NCBI GenBank assembly: GCA_964533865.1
Contig: CAZHRC010000004.1
Span: 42,964-106,963 of the forward strand
DNA length: 64,000 nucleotides
Direction of reading: 5' to 3'
DNA from: CAZHRC01 sp964533865
Lineage (GTDB): Bacteria > Bacillota > Clostridia > Tissierellales > Peptoniphilaceae
The notes beneath the pieces are model-generated. The model was not told the origin of the DNA. It saw only the letters and a list, made by a program, of their open reading frames with translations, and searched no databases. This document shows, piece by piece, positions 25,563 to 34,928 of this stretch. The stretch's first letter is position 1. Each line of letters starts with the position of its first letter. A program made the position numbers and the translations under genes.

Positions 25563-26051
25563 CTATGCACGTGAACCTTGCAAAGCTCTTTTTAGAGCTT
25601 CGTCTTCTTCTTCGGAAATCGTCTGTTCGACTTTTCCCGACTTCACGTCCTTTAAATAGGTTACCGAGGATTCTCTTCCAAAAATATTTGTTATCATAAT
25701 GCCGTTATTAAAACTGTCCAGCATGACCAAGGTAAAAGACAAATTGTTGTTGGTGTTGTCAAAAGCATTGTAGTGGTAGGTACCCACTTTTTGAAGGGAT
25801 AAGATCCCCTTGTTTGACGTTTGACCAACTAACTGTTCAATCTGTTCCATCCGCAGTCTATTCTCTTCTAATTCATCATTTTGAGCCACTAATACCTGTT
25901 CAATATTCATCTCGCCTCGACCTCGTAGAAGGTGATCGTACCGTTTTCTCAATCGACGCATCTTTGAGTTCAAGTTTGTGATCATGTACAATTCTAATAG
26001 TATTAAAAGGGCCAAAAGGACCAAAATACCGGTCGTTAGTCCACTTCCCAT
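25563..26051 (-). CDS. DUF4446 family membrane-anchored protein
   Basis: This 162-residue protein has one N-terminal membrane helix (about 6-25), a coiled-coil segment (LRKRYDHLLRGRGEMNIEQV and onward, about 33-75) and a C-terminal domain with GILSLQKVGTYHYNAFDN. DUF4446 genes are commonly found right after parB in Clostridia, which is the case here (16 bases). The function is unknown. Its coupling to chromosome partitioning genes suggests a membrane or cell-cycle role, but nothing in the sequence demonstrates it. AAGGAG precedes the ATG. Confidence 0.85.
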   Translation of the reverse strand: MGSGLTTGILVLLALLILLELYMITNLNSKMRRLRKRYDHLLRGRGEMNIEQVLVAQNDELEENRLRMEQIEQLVGQTSNKGILSLQKVGTYHYNAFDNTNNNLSFTLVMLDSFNNGIMITNIFGRESSVTYLKDVKSGKVEQTISEEEDEALKRALQGSRA

Positions 26052-26067
26052 TCGATTCTCCTTATCA

Positions 26068-26913
26068 TCATTCTTCGCCTGTCAATTTTCCCATTATCCT
26101 TTCCAAATCATCGTTTGAATAATAGGAAATAGCGATGGTTCCCCCTTTTTTAGCAGGAGATAACACCACTTTTGTGCCCATGGCTTCTCTTAGTTTTTCC
26201 TCCGCCTCCTGAACGTAAATATCCACAGGTTTTTGAGGAGTCCGCCGTTTTGATCCTTTTTTTTCTATAGCAGCCACGGTAGTCGTCTTGTTGAGCAATC
26301 CATCTAAAGACTTGTGACGCTCGTTGATATCGTCTATGGATAAAAGGACTCGGCCTTGACTGGAAGTGATCTCTGCTTTTTTTAAACAATCCAATGATCG
26401 ATCATCGAGGTTGAGGAGTCGGAGGGCATTGGCAACCGCCGATCGACTTTTACCCACTCTTTTTGACACTTCCAATTGTGTCATTTTATATTGGGTCATC
26501 AGCGCTTGATAAGCATTGGCTTCTTCAACTGGGTTAAGATCTTCTCGTTGAATGTTTTCGATGAGAGATACCATGGACAGCTCTTGCGCATCCAAATCTC
26601 GAATAATCGCGGGAATCTTCTCCAAACCTGCTGCCTTCCCCGCTCGATACCGTCTTTCCCCAGCGATGATTTCGTACACATCATCTTTTTTTTGCAATAG
26701 AATCGGCTGTATCACACCATAGGTTTTTATGGAGTCGGCTAACTGATCCAATGCTTCTTGTTCAAAGTCTTTTCTTGGTTGATCTTCTCTTGGATAGATG
26801 TTTTCAATTAACACTTCTTCAATGTAGTTTTTTTCTTCAATAAGGGATTCATCGATCGAGCCTTCCGGTATTAAAGCCCCAAGTCCCTTTCCCAAACCCT
26901 TTTTTCTCGTCAT
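26068..26913 (-). CDS. parB: Chromosome partitioning protein ParB (Spo0J)
   Basis: This 281-residue CTP-dependent clamp protein binds parS and organises the origin for segregation. Landmarks are the N-terminal RKKGLGKGLGALI (ParA-stimulating region), the CTP-binding blocks IYPREDQPRK and GERRYRAGKAAG, a helix-turn-helix (about 135-165, TQLEVSKRVGKSRSAVANALR) and a C-terminal dimerisation domain. It follows parA by 10 bases. Six parS-like sites lie just upstream, all within 3.2 kb. Confidence 0.97.
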   Translation of the reverse strand: MTRKKGLGKGLGALIPEGSIDESLIEEKNYIEEVLIENIYPREDQPRKDFEQEALDQLADSIKTYGVIQPILLQKKDDVYEIIAGERRYRAGKAAGLEKIPAIIRDLDAQELSMVSLIENIQREDLNPVEEANAYQALMTQYKMTQLEVSKRVGKSRSAVANALRLLNLDDRSLDCLKKAEITSSQGRVLLSIDDINERHKSLDGLLNKTTTVAAIEKKGSKRRTPQKPVDIYVQEAEEKLREAMGTKVVLSPAKKGGTIAISYYSNDDLERIMGKLTGEE

Positions 26914-26923
26914 GATCTTCCTT

Positions 26924-27688
26924 TCATTGGTTTTGCTTAATGAGCTCTCGCGCTAAATATTTATAAGCGATAGCTCCCTTGGAATTTTTATCATAATCAA
27001 TAGCGCTCATCCCAAAAGAAGGCGCTTCTGCCAGTCGGATATTTCTAGGGATCATCGTCTTAAAGACCTTGTCTTTGAAAAACTTCTTTACCTCTTCAAC
27101 CACTTCAATGGACAAATTGTTTCTCCCGTCAAACATGCTCAGGACCACACCTTCGATTTGAAGCTCAGGATTCAAGCCCTTTTTGATCAAGTTCACCGTT
27201 TCCATCAACTGGCTAACCCCTTCAAGGGCGTAGTATTCACATTGTATCGGAATAATCACCGAATCTGAAGCCACTAAAGCGTTCAAACTCAATAGCCCCA
27301 AAGACGGCGGACAATCGACGATAATGAAGTCGTAGTTCTCACGGACGTCGCCCAAATGGTTCGATAGCACGTGTTCTCGTTCTTCTCTATCGATGATTTC
27401 TATTTCAAATCCCGCTAACACATTGTTAGCTGGAATCACTTGAACATTTTCCGAAGTCGAATCCACAACGGCTTCTCCCAACGGTCTATCTGCTATAAGA
27501 ACATCGTAAATCGTCAATTCAACTCCATTTTTATTGACGCCAAGACCAGAGGTGGCGTTTCCTTGAGGATCCATGTCCACCACCAACACCTTTTTGCCTT
27601 GTTTTCCCAATCCTGCTGCTAGATTGACAACTGTGGTCGTCTTTCCGACACCACCTTTTTGATTAAACACACTGAGGATCTTACCCAT
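26924..27688 (-). CDS. parA: Chromosome partitioning ATPase ParA (Soj)
   Basis: This 254-residue deviant Walker ATPase drives origin segregation with ParB and influences DnaA activity. KGGVGKTTT (about 11-19) is the deviant Walker A with its signature lysine; DMDPQGNATSGLG (about 40-52) and IIVDCPPSLGLL follow. The start ATG has AAGGAG upstream. It heads the transcript parA-parB-DUF4446-lipid kinase. Four parS-like sites occur within 450 bases upstream of it. Confidence 0.97.
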   Translation of the reverse strand: MGKILSVFNQKGGVGKTTTVVNLAAGLGKQGKKVLVVDMDPQGNATSGLGVNKNGVELTIYDVLIADRPLGEAVVDSTSENVQVIPANNVLAGFEIEIIDREEREHVLSNHLGDVRENYDFIIVDCPPSLGLLSLNALVASDSVIIPIQCEYYALEGVSQLMETVNLIKKGLNPELQIEGVVLSMFDGRNNLSIEVVEEVKKFFKDKVFKTMIPRNIRLAEAPSFGMSAIDYDKNSKGAIAYKYLARELIKQNQ

Positions 27689-27733
27689 TCCATCAGCTCC
27701 TTCCCTGTTCTTACATTATAACATGAAATCCGC

Positions 27734-27749
27734 TGTTTCACATGAAACA
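27734..27749 (+). other. parS-like site 1
   Basis: TGTTTCACATGAAACA matches the Spo0J site TGTTTCACGTGAAACA with one centre change, and is 45 bases upstream of parA. Confidence 0.9.
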
Positions 27750-27820
27750 ATACATTCGTCTTTTATCTCTTTTTATCTTACGCTTTAAACTATTATTATT
27801 CACCTAATACCCGATCTAAA

Positions 27821-27836
27821 TGTTTCATGTGAAATA
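27821..27836 (-). other. parS-like site 2 (one further mismatch)
   Basis: TGTTTCATGTGAAATA is the reverse orientation of site 1 with one extra change near the end, so it may be a weaker site. Confidence 0.7.
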
Positions 27837-27946
27837 TTTCGTCAGTGACAAGATTACGTAGTTAAGATGCCCGATCGCCTCATGAAATACCTTGAACACA
27901 CTTTGAATATTCGCCGTTATTCCACAATCATCAAGTCAGTTCAAAA

Positions 27947-27962
27947 TGTTTCACATGAAACA
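27947..27962 (+). other. parS-like site 3
   Basis: TGTTTCACATGAAACA, identical to site 1, is in the parA-cinA intergenic region. Confidence 0.9.
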
Positions 27963-28119
27963 ATTTGCTTTTTTGCTCGGATGCCGTCAATATCGTTAGC
28001 AATGATTGCCAGTTTATCGTTATCAATTAGGTATTTGAAAATCGAGTAGAACTATCTTAGAACAATTGAACCCTGCATCCTTTAATTTCGCTCCTACTTT
28101 ACTTCTTATTCCTTTAAAA

Positions 28120-28135
28120 AGTTTCATGTGAAACA
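28120..28135 (-). other. parS-like site 4, overlapping the cinA stop
   Basis: AGTTTCATGTGAAACA is the reverse orientation with the first base changed. It covers the last three codons and stop of cinA (Cys-Phe-Thr-stop). Confidence 0.85.
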
Positions 28136-29353
28136 TTCTGACTTCATAAGATCTAATCTCGCATAATCTATCCCACGAATCGCCGTCCTGCGGCGAATGG
28201 TAGAGCGGTCGCCTGAATAACGCTCCTTTCGAACGCGTACCTTTCCTCCAATAACTGTTCCGATAAATACCATTCCCACTTCCTCACCATAAGGCCCTGC
28301 ATATCCGGTGGTGACAATACCGACATCGCACTGGCTTCGATGATATAACCCCGTAGCCATCTCGTAGCATACTTTTTCGCTGACTGCCGAATAGCGTTCC
28401 AAACTATCGAGACTCACTCCTAGAATTCGGTGCTTGGCTTCATCAGAATACGTCACATAGCTTTCTTGTAAAACATCTGATGCCCCTGGGACATTGACTA
28501 AAGTAGAAGCAACAAGTCCGCCTGTTAAGGACTCAGCCGTGGCGATAACGAGTCCCTTATCCTTTAACAATGCAATAAGAGCGCCTTCACGAGTATCCCC
28601 ATCATATCCGTAAACATGTTCTCCAAATAATGCTTCAATTCGATGTACAATAGGAGCAATTAAAGCCTCACACTCTACTATTGATGTTCCTTTTGCCGTA
28701 ACCCTTAAATAGGTTCCTTTCTTTCCAGCGTAAGGTGCTACCGTCGGATTAGCAGAATCCATCAATGAACTTGCAATTTTAGCCATCTCCCATTCACCAT
28801 AACCTGAAATATACACTTCTTTTGAATGAATCACATACGTACTATCCTTCTTTAGGATAGGATACACCTCTAAATCAAATAGAGGCTCCATCTCCCGAGG
28901 CGGCCCTGGTAAAAGAACGACACGTATACCATCGCTATTTTCCATAATACAACCCGGTGCTGTCCCCCATGGATTTCTCAATACAATAGAATTTTCAGGA
29001 AACATCGCTTGGTTAATATTCGCTTCTATCGCATCTGGGTTCTTAAAATATGCTACAATCTTTTGATAACTTTCCTCATGCAGTACCAAAGACAGACCTA
29101 AAGCATCTGCACAGACTTCTTTTGTAATGTCATCAACGGTTGGACCAAGTCCGCCAGTAGTAATGATTAAATCCACCTTCGATAAGGCATCCGTCAACTC
29201 TTCCTTTAGGCGCCCACCATTATCGCCAAGGGTGACTTGACGATAGACATCGATCCCTAATGTCATCAATCGTTTTGAAAGGAATTGAGCGTTCGTGTTC
29301 AATACATCTCCAAGTAACAATTCTGTACCAATCGAGATAATTTCTGCCTTCAC
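28124..29353 (-). CDS. cinA: CinA-like protein (competence/damage-inducible, NMN deamidase)
   Basis: This 409-residue protein has an N-terminal molybdopterin-binding-like domain (AEIISIGTELLLGD, TTGGLGPTVDD near 65) and a C-terminal NMN amidohydrolase domain (ATAESLTGGLVASTLVNVPGA near 280). It recycles pyridine nucleotide by deamidating NMN, and is often co-induced with competence in other Bacillota. The start is GTG at 29353, five bases after GGAGGTG; an upstream ATG has no ribosome site. The final codons are formed by a parS-like site. Confidence 0.92.
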   Translation of the reverse strand: MKAEIISIGTELLLGDVLNTNAQFLSKRLMTLGIDVYRQVTLGDNGGRLKEELTDALSKVDLIITTGGLGPTVDDITKEVCADALGLSLVLHEESYQKIVAYFKNPDAIEANINQAMFPENSIVLRNPWGTAPGCIMENSDGIRVVLLPGPPREMEPLFDLEVYPILKKDSTYVIHSKEVYISGYGEWEMAKIASSLMDSANPTVAPYAGKKGTYLRVTAKGTSIVECEALIAPIVHRIEALFGEHVYGYDGDTREGALIALLKDKGLVIATAESLTGGLVASTLVNVPGASDVLQESYVTYSDEAKHRILGVSLDSLERYSAVSEKVCYEMATGLYHRSQCDVGIVTTGYAGPYGEEVGMVFIGTVIGGKVRVRKERYSGDRSTIRRRTAIRGIDYARLDLMKSECFT

Positions 29354-30080
29354 TCTACCACCTCCATTTAAAGTATACCCCATACTCGATTTTCATACCA
29401 ATCCGTCAGATCAAATTGTTGATAATTAGCCATTTAGTAAAATATGGCGTTTTAAGCCTTTAATTGCATAAATCTATACTAATCATCGATTAAATATCTA
29501 TCGTCCTTAATTTCTTATTTCATTATTACAGCACATATACTTGCGGTTTTGATAGCCTGCGAATTCAAATTTTCCGGTCAATATATGTGTTATGTGCTAT
29601 ACGTCTGTCTTTTATGTGATTTTGTTCATATCGAACTAAATAAATAGTGGTTTAAGTCCTATGCTTGTCTCTATTATCAAACATCACCTGATTTCAATTC
29701 CCATTGGCATATACCTATCATTGTCTTACTTTGTCTACAGAAAAACTGGCACTTCTTAAAAAGTGGCATTCTCGCTATAAGTATAGATCTCCCATTCTTT
29801 TATTATCATTTTTGCTCTAATTGTTTACAGTTTATTATTTTCATACCTTACATACCCATTAGTTATACCACTTGTAATAAAAATCATTATCAATGCAAGA
29901 AACATTGCCGGAATTCTTATAAATCTATCTTTTATTGTGTATTCACCTCATCTTTATGTTTTTGGAATAACTAAACTTTTTAAATATATCTTTTGAGCTA
30001 ACAATATATTCATTGAAATCGCTTATCTGAAAGATTTCATGGTCACCTGATAAAAATTTAATAGAGAAAATCGTCTCCTC
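29354..30080. other. Long AT-rich intergenic region
   Basis: Apart from a possible 36-codon hydrophobic peptide frame at 29825-29935, nothing convincing is seen. It is strongly AT-rich with many stop codons in all frames and no clear RNA gene; it may hold decayed sequence. Confidence 0.4.
29825..29935 (-). CDS. Possible small membrane peptide with ATA at the start position
   Basis: A frame reading KDRFIRIPAMFLALIMIF then TSGITN would give a 36-residue single-helix peptide. GAGGTG lies eight bases before an ATA codon at the expected start site, and an in-frame TGA precedes it. No normal start codon exists at that place; the internal ATG would remove half the peptide. It may be a decayed or non-expressed gene. 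Support is weak. Confidence 0.2.
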   Translation of the reverse strand: MKDRFIRIPAMFLALIMIFITSGITNGYVRYENNKL

Positions 30081-30359
30081 TTAACAACACTCCGACAACC
30101 TCTCTCTTAAGCTATCGGTAAAGTTACCGGTATAGATTTCCCAATTGTCAGTCTCAAATTTATCTGTCCTTATTAAACGAGGATTTTTGCTTTCAATCAG
30201 TATCTCGTATGCACTAAAAATTGGATTGTTCTCTTCATAATTTGTCCTCTGGAAACATGATTTCATACCTATCGCTGTTTTTATCACTAAGTTTTCCAAT
30301 AGGCTTCGAAACATCTTTTCTTGATTTTCTGAAAATTTACTTCCATTAAAATACCACAT
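30081..30359 (-). CDS. Hypothetical protein (92 residues)
   Basis: This is a small soluble protein with no signal peptide or membrane segment. It contains MWYFNGSKFSENQEKMFRSL at its start and a charged C-terminus ending RLSECC. GAGG eight bases before the ATG supports translation. No family is recognised. It stands alone between AT-rich stretches with a parS-like site 27 bases upstream, so it may be an orphan or recently acquired gene. Confidence 0.5.
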   Translation of the reverse strand: MWYFNGSKFSENQEKMFRSLLENLVIKTAIGMKSCFQRTNYEENNPIFSAYEILIESKNPRLIRTDKFETDNWEIYTGNFTDSLRERLSECC

Positions 30360-30385
30360 TGTTTATACCTCGTATCTCTCTAAAA

Positions 30386-30401
30386 TGTTTCACATGAAAC
30401 A
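30386..30401 (+). other. parS-like site 5
   Basis: TGTTTCACATGAAACA, same form and orientation as sites 1 and 3. Confidence 0.9.
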
Positions 30402-30770
30402 CTTTCATCCCTAAATCTTACTTCGAAATCATCACATATAATACTTCAACTTTTATGCTTGTACAATCCACCACAAAGACCTTTGTTCCATAGTTTTATG
30501 CTATTTACTTCTACATCTACTGTCTCCAAAGAGCTATTGATCATTGAACTAAGGTGAATTGAAACAATTGAGATAATCACCCGCAAAGAAAATACATCGC
30601 CTTCAGCCTACAACTAAAACACAGGCCCTTCAATCACTGTTACCTCGCAAGAGAAGTTGATGCCCTTCCGATTACGAAGGAAATTAGGCTAACGATTTGA
30701 TCTCAAACGGTATGATTTCATCAATCGTCTCGTGGATCGAATTCCATTTGGTTAACTACCTAATATCATC
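30402..30770. other. Intergenic region without visible gene
   Basis: No ribosome site with a credible frame, no RNA gene and no strong hairpin is seen between parS-like site 5 and the long inverted repeat. Confidence 0.4.
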
Positions 30771-30812
30771 TTTTACACCAAAATGTTTCATGTGAAACAT
30801 TTTGGTGTAAAA
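30771..30812. repeat. 42-base inverted repeat carrying parS-like site 6
   Basis: Two perfect 20-base arms (TTTTACACCAAAATGTTTCA and its complement) flank TG. The inner 16 bases (30784-30799, TGTTTCATGTGAAACA) form a parS-like site in reverse orientation. No other parS-like site here has extended symmetry. Confidence 0.9.
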
Positions 30813-30833
30813 AAAAGAGGCCAATGGCCTCTC
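30808..30833 (-). terminator. Terminator of the rpmH-rsmG operon
   Basis: On the minus strand AGAGGCC pairs with GGCCTCT and is followed by eight T. It directly abuts the parS-bearing inverted repeat. Confidence 0.9.
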
Positions 30834-30856
30834 CGTCTCATTAAAAGCCTATGGAC

Positions 30857-31558
30857 CTACTCCAGAGGGGATTTTCTAGGTTTTCCACCACCCCGTGGAT
30901 AAGCCTTAGGTGTTCTGCCAATTTTTTTAATCACAATCAACGTACGCGTATTGTCACCCATCTCAAATGTTTTAACTTCATCGAGGGAGCTAGCGAGTTT
31001 CTCTATCGCTCCAGATGCTTCAGCCAACTCATCTTCACCTTGTGGGCCTTTCATGGCGATAAACACCCCACCCTGGCGCACAAAGGGTAGACAGTACTCG
31101 CAGAGCGTATTTAACGGAGCCACAGCTCTCGAGACAACTACATCGTAGTGATCACGATGTTCCGGTTTGCGGCTCATCTCCTCCGCTCGACCATGAATGG
31201 CTTGGATAGAAGTCAACTCTAACGATTCGATCAACATGTCCAAAAATGTGATACGTTTGTTAAGGCTATCCATCAACGTGATATCAAGATCTGGCGCGTA
31301 AATCTTCATAGGCACGCCGGGAAATCCTGCTCCAGTGCCAATATCGAGGACCTTGGCACCGTTGTGAATACGGCCAGTCTCAAAAAGGGTAAGTGAATCC
31401 ATAAAGTGCTTAGACTCAATACCCTCGTCATCAAGAATGGCTGTCAGATTCATTTTCTCATTCCATTCTTTCAACAAATGGCGGTACTGATCAAAAGATG
31501 CCATCATTTCAGGCGCTTTGTCGCCCTTTTTTTCTAGCAAATACTGTTTCAAATTCAT
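30857..31558 (-). CDS. rsmG: 16S rRNA (guanine-527-N7) methyltransferase RsmG
   Basis: This 233-residue SAM-dependent methyltransferase modifies G527 of 16S rRNA, and its loss gives low-level streptomycin resistance in other species. The SAM motif [17 protein letters not shown] is near 69-85, and the conserved SRAVAPL is present. The ATG overlaps the mnmG stop by four bases (ATGA). The last gene of the leftward origin operon. The length is at the family norm. Confidence 0.96.
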   Translation of the reverse strand: MNLKQYLLEKKGDKAPEMMASFDQYRHLLKEWNEKMNLTAILDDEGIESKHFMDSLTLFETGRIHNGAKVLDIGTGAGFPGVPMKIYAPDLDITLMDSLNKRITFLDMLIESLELTSIQAIHGRAEEMSRKPEHRDHYDVVVSRAVAPLNTLCEYCLPFVRQGGVFIAMKGPQGEDELAEASGAIEKLASSLDEVKTFEMGDNTRTLIVIKKIGRTPKAYPRGGGKPRKSPLE

Positions 31559-33450
31559 GATTCTTTCCTCTTCTCGGTTTCCAAATGAATGAGTATCACA
31601 TTGATATCCGCTGGACTGACCCCAGAGATGCGGCTCGCTTGTCCTAAAGAATCCGGCTTGATCCGATTGAGCTTCATAACCGCCTCGGATTTTAAACCTT
31701 TCACTTCGCTATAGTCCGCAATCGATGCTAAACTTTTGTTCTCCATCTTTTTGAACTGGCTAATCTGCTGGAGTTGTTTTGCAATATAACCCTCGTACTT
31801 GATATGAGTTTCGACTTGCATGGCCACTTGTCGGTCCAAGATCGGGCGATCCGGATCAAATGCACCAAGAGATTCATAACTCAGTTCCGGTCGTTTCATC
31901 AAATCGTAAAGGGTAAACGCCGTTCGAATATCTGCTGTCCCAAGGGATTGCAGTCTATTATTATATTCATCTGTTGGTGTAATAACAATGTTCTTTAATC
32001 TACTTAACTCATCATCGAGTGCTCGCTTTTTCTCTAGCATCAATCCATATCGCTCTTCTGTGACGAGTCCTATATGGTAGCCTTTTTCCGTCAAACGTAA
32101 ATCCGCGTTATCCTGTCTTAGCGTCAAACGATACTCTGCACGTGAAGTCATCATGCGATAGGGTTCATTTGTCCCTTTCGTGACGAGATCGTCAATAAGC
32201 ACACCAATGTAAGCATCCGAACGATCTAATACAAAAGGTTTTTCGCCTTTGATCTTCAAAGATGCGTTAATCCCCGCCATCAACCCTTGAGCTGCCGCTT
32301 CCTCATAGCCAGAAGAGCCATTGATCTGACCAGCAAAAAAGAGATTTGCCACTTTCATACTCTCCAAAGAACGCGTTAACTCAGTGGGATCGATACAATC
32401 GTATTCGATACCATAAGCGGGTCGCATGATTTCAACCTTTTCCATCCCAGGAATCGTGCGATACATCCGCTGTTGCACCTCATAAGGAAGAGTGGTGCTA
32501 AACCCTTGAACGTAAAGTTCATTAGTGTCCATTCCTTCAGGCTCTAGAAAGACTTGGTGCCCATCTTTGTCAGAAAATCGCACGATTTTATCCTCAATAG
32601 AAGGACAATACCTTGGGCCCACTCCTCGAACTTCACCAGCGTACATCGGACTCCTAGAGAGGTTTGCGTTGATAATCGCCTTCGTTTCCAGATTGGTATA
32701 CACCAAGTAGCATCTTTCATTAGGGCGATTTAACACCTTGCCCACATTCATAAAAGAAAAGGGAATCGGATCCTCATCCCCTTCTTGGATTTCCATATGG
32801 GTAAAGTCAACGCTTCGTCGATTGACACGAGCAGGGGTACCGGTTTTAAATCGACGTAACGTTAGGTCCATCTCTCGTAGAGAGTCGCTGAGTTCCATCG
32901 AAGGCTTCATCCCGTGAGGTCCACTGGAATACTGGAGTTCGCCCAGTAAAATCTCCCCACGTAAATAGGTCCCCGTCGCAATGATCACCGTCTTTGCGCA
33001 ATAAATCGCACCGGTAGCGGTACGCACTCCTGTCACCAAACCATTTTCCATCACAATAGCAACGGCTTCTCCTTCGATAAGGCGTAGATTGTCTTGGTTT
33101 TCAAGAACTTGTTTCATTTTAGTATGATAGAGCCTCTTATCGGCTTGAACCCTGAGAGAATGAACCGCCGGTCCTTTGGATGTGTTAAGCATACGTGATT
33201 GAATCGATGTTTGGTCGATAATCAACGCCATCTCTCCGCCTAGAGCGTCAATCTCCCGTACGAGATGGCCCTTTCCCGTCCCACCGATATTGGGATTGCA
33301 AGGCATATCAGCTACCGCATCCAAACTGATGGACAGCACGATAGTGGAGTGACCGAGTCTCGCCGCAGCCAGTCCCGCCTCACAGCCAGCATGGCCAGCT
33401 CCGATGACGACCACATCTACCGAATCTTCAATATAGGGTATTACATTCAT
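31555..33450 (-). CDS. mnmG: tRNA uridine-34 modification enzyme MnmG (GidA)
   Basis: This 631-residue FAD protein works with MnmE to add carboxymethylaminomethyl to U34 of tRNA. The FAD-binding [10 protein letters not shown] lies near residues 15-24, [19 protein letters not shown] near 50, and [10 protein letters not shown] near 368. The ATG at 33450 has GAGG seven bases upstream; a start two codons before lacks spacing to the ribosome site. It begins 9 bases after mnmE ends and overlaps rsmG. Confidence 0.97.
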   Translation of the reverse strand: MNVIPYIEDSVDVVVIGAGHAGCEAGLAAARLGHSTIVLSISLDAVADMPCNPNIGGTGKGHLVREIDALGGEMALIIDQTSIQSRMLNTSKGPAVHSLRVQADKRLYHTKMKQVLENQDNLRLIEGEAVAIVMENGLVTGVRTATGAIYCAKTVIIATGTYLRGEILLGELQYSSGPHGMKPSMELSDSLREMDLTLRRFKTGTPARVNRRSVDFTHMEIQEGDEDPIPFSFMNVGKVLNRPNERCYLVYTNLETKAIINANLSRSPMYAGEVRGVGPRYCPSIEDKIVRFSDKDGHQVFLEPEGMDTNELYVQGFSTTLPYEVQQRMYRTIPGMEKVEIMRPAYGIEYDCIDPTELTRSLESMKVANLFFAGQINGSSGYEEAAAQGLMAGINASLKIKGEKPFVLDRSDAYIGVLIDDLVTKGTNEPYRMMTSRAEYRLTLRQDNADLRLTEKGYHIGLVTEERYGLMLEKKRALDDELSRLKNIVITPTDEYNNRLQSLGTADIRTAFTLYDLMKRPELSYESLGAFDPDRPILDRQVAMQVETHIKYEGYIAKQLQQISQFKKMENKSLASIADYSEVKGLKSEAVMKLNRIKPDSLGQASRISGVSPADINVILIHLETEKRKES

Positions 33451-33459
33451 TGGCATTCC

Positions 33460-34830
33460 TCATTTCCCCACACAAAATTGACTAAAGATGCGATTGAGCA
33501 CCTCATCTTCCACATTTTCACCGGTGATAGAGCCCAAATACACCCATGCTTGGCGCAAATCCACCTCAGCCGCATCTAATGGTACCGATGCTTCAAGATC
33601 TTCTAAAAACCCTCTTAAAGTGTCAATAGCCCGCTCCACCAATTGAGCGTGACGTACATTCGTAATCAACACATCAGAGGAGCTTTGGATCTCCCCACCA
33701 AAAAATAATTCTAATATCGCTTGTTCCAGTGCTTGAAGTCCTTCACCTGTTGCCATCGACGACTCCAAAAGGATACATGAAGGTGGAATGTCTTCTTTTG
33801 TCAAAGCCATCCCCGCACCCAAGTCCTTTTTATTAAGCAAAATGATAGCGGTCTGTGTACCTAATCGCTCCAAAATATCGCGATCTTCAGGTTCCAATGG
33901 CCTAGATCCGTCAAACACAGCAATGACCAAATCCGCGCGTTCCATAAGCTCGATGGACCTTGCCACACCAATCGACTCCACCACATCTTCTGTTTCTCGG
34001 ATACCGGCAGTATCCTTAATATGGAGGGTCACCCCGCCAAGATCGAGATATTCTTCGATGACATCGCGGGTTGTGCCGGGAATATCGGTGACAATCGCCT
34101 TATTTTCTCGAATCAGCGCGTTTAACAAACTTGATTTCCCCACATTGGGTTTTCCGACAATAACCGTCTCAATTCCCTCGCGAAGAATCTTTCCTTTATT
34201 AGCCGATGCGTGGAGGGTTTCAAGTCGAGTTAACACTTTACGACCCTTTTCCAAAATACCAGCATCATCCGGTTCTTCCTGACCGTCTTCAGTAAAATTG
34301 ATGGCGTACTCCACTTCGCTGAGCATTTGCAAAAGATCCGCTCTCAAGTTGCTAATTTCAGTCCCTACGCTCCCTGCCAACTGATCCATAGAGGCTTTAT
34401 ATCCCCGTTCGGTTTTGGCGTGGATCACGTCAATCACCGCTTCTGCCTGACTTAAATCCAATCTGCCATTTAAAAAAGCTCGCTTCGTAAACTCACCCGG
34501 TTCCGCTGGCTCCGCACCTTCCCTTAAAAGAAGGGCCAAAACCGAGCGCACAGATACAATGCCCCCGTGGGTGTAAACCTCCACCATATCTTCCTTGGTA
34601 TAAGTGTGTGGTGCTTTCATAAAGGAGATGAGTACTTCATCGACCACGCGATCCCCATCGACGATGTGGCCGTAAAGCAATTTTCTATTGTGACCTGCCG
34701 GGTCTAGATTTTTTGTTGCCGGTCTAAATACTGTTTTTCCAATCTTTATGGCATTCTCGCCACTGAGTCGCACAATGCCAATGCCAGCATCTCCAGTCGC
34801 CGTCGATATGGCGGCAATCGTATGGTCCAT
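33460..34830 (-). CDS. mnmE: tRNA modification GTPase MnmE (TrmE)
   Basis: This 456-residue GTPase partners MnmG in U34 modification. It has an N-terminal tetrahydrofolate-binding domain (DHTIAAISTATGDAGIGIVR), the G domain (GKPNVGKSSLLNAL near 224, DTAGIRET near 269, NKKD) and the C-terminal CVGK motif, which supplies the catalytic cysteine. The ATG at 34830 follows AAAGGAG; upstream codons in the same frame lack a ribosome site. Confidence 0.97.
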   Translation of the reverse strand: MDHTIAAISTATGDAGIGIVRLSGENAIKIGKTVFRPATKNLDPAGHNRKLLYGHIVDGDRVVDEVLISFMKAPHTYTKEDMVEVYTHGGIVSVRSVLALLLREGAEPAEPGEFTKRAFLNGRLDLSQAEAVIDVIHAKTERGYKASMDQLAGSVGTEISNLRADLLQMLSEVEYAINFTEDGQEEPDDAGILEKGRKVLTRLETLHASANKGKILREGIETVIVGKPNVGKSSLLNALIRENKAIVTDIPGTTRDVIEEYLDLGGVTLHIKDTAGIRETEDVVESIGVARSIELMERADLVIAVFDGSRPLEPEDRDILERLGTQTAIILLNKKDLGAGMALTKEDIPPSCILLESSMATGEGLQALEQAILELFFGGEIQSSSDVLITNVRHAQLVERAIDTLRGFLEDLEASVPLDAAEVDLRQAWVYLGSITGENVEDEVLNRIFSQFCVGK

Positions 34831-34868
34831 GATATCTCCTTTCGCCATTATCCGTTGAAATAAAGACA

Positions 34869-34900
34869 GCCGACTCAAACACCTTGTGTCATGAGCCGAC
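34869..34900 (-). terminator. Hairpin between jag and mnmE
   Basis: GTCGGCTCA pairs (with two G-U pairs) with TGAGTCGGC in the RNA. The T run is short and interrupted, so it may attenuate more than terminate. Confidence 0.5.
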
Positions 34901-34928
34901 CGAAATCTTTACGTATTCGTCTTTTTTA

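Noticed and set aside
27700..30400. CRISPR-like array from the repeated TGTTTCA...TGAAACA motifs
   Set aside because: The repeats are 16-base parS sites with uneven spacing and alternating orientation, not direct repeats with uniform spacers.
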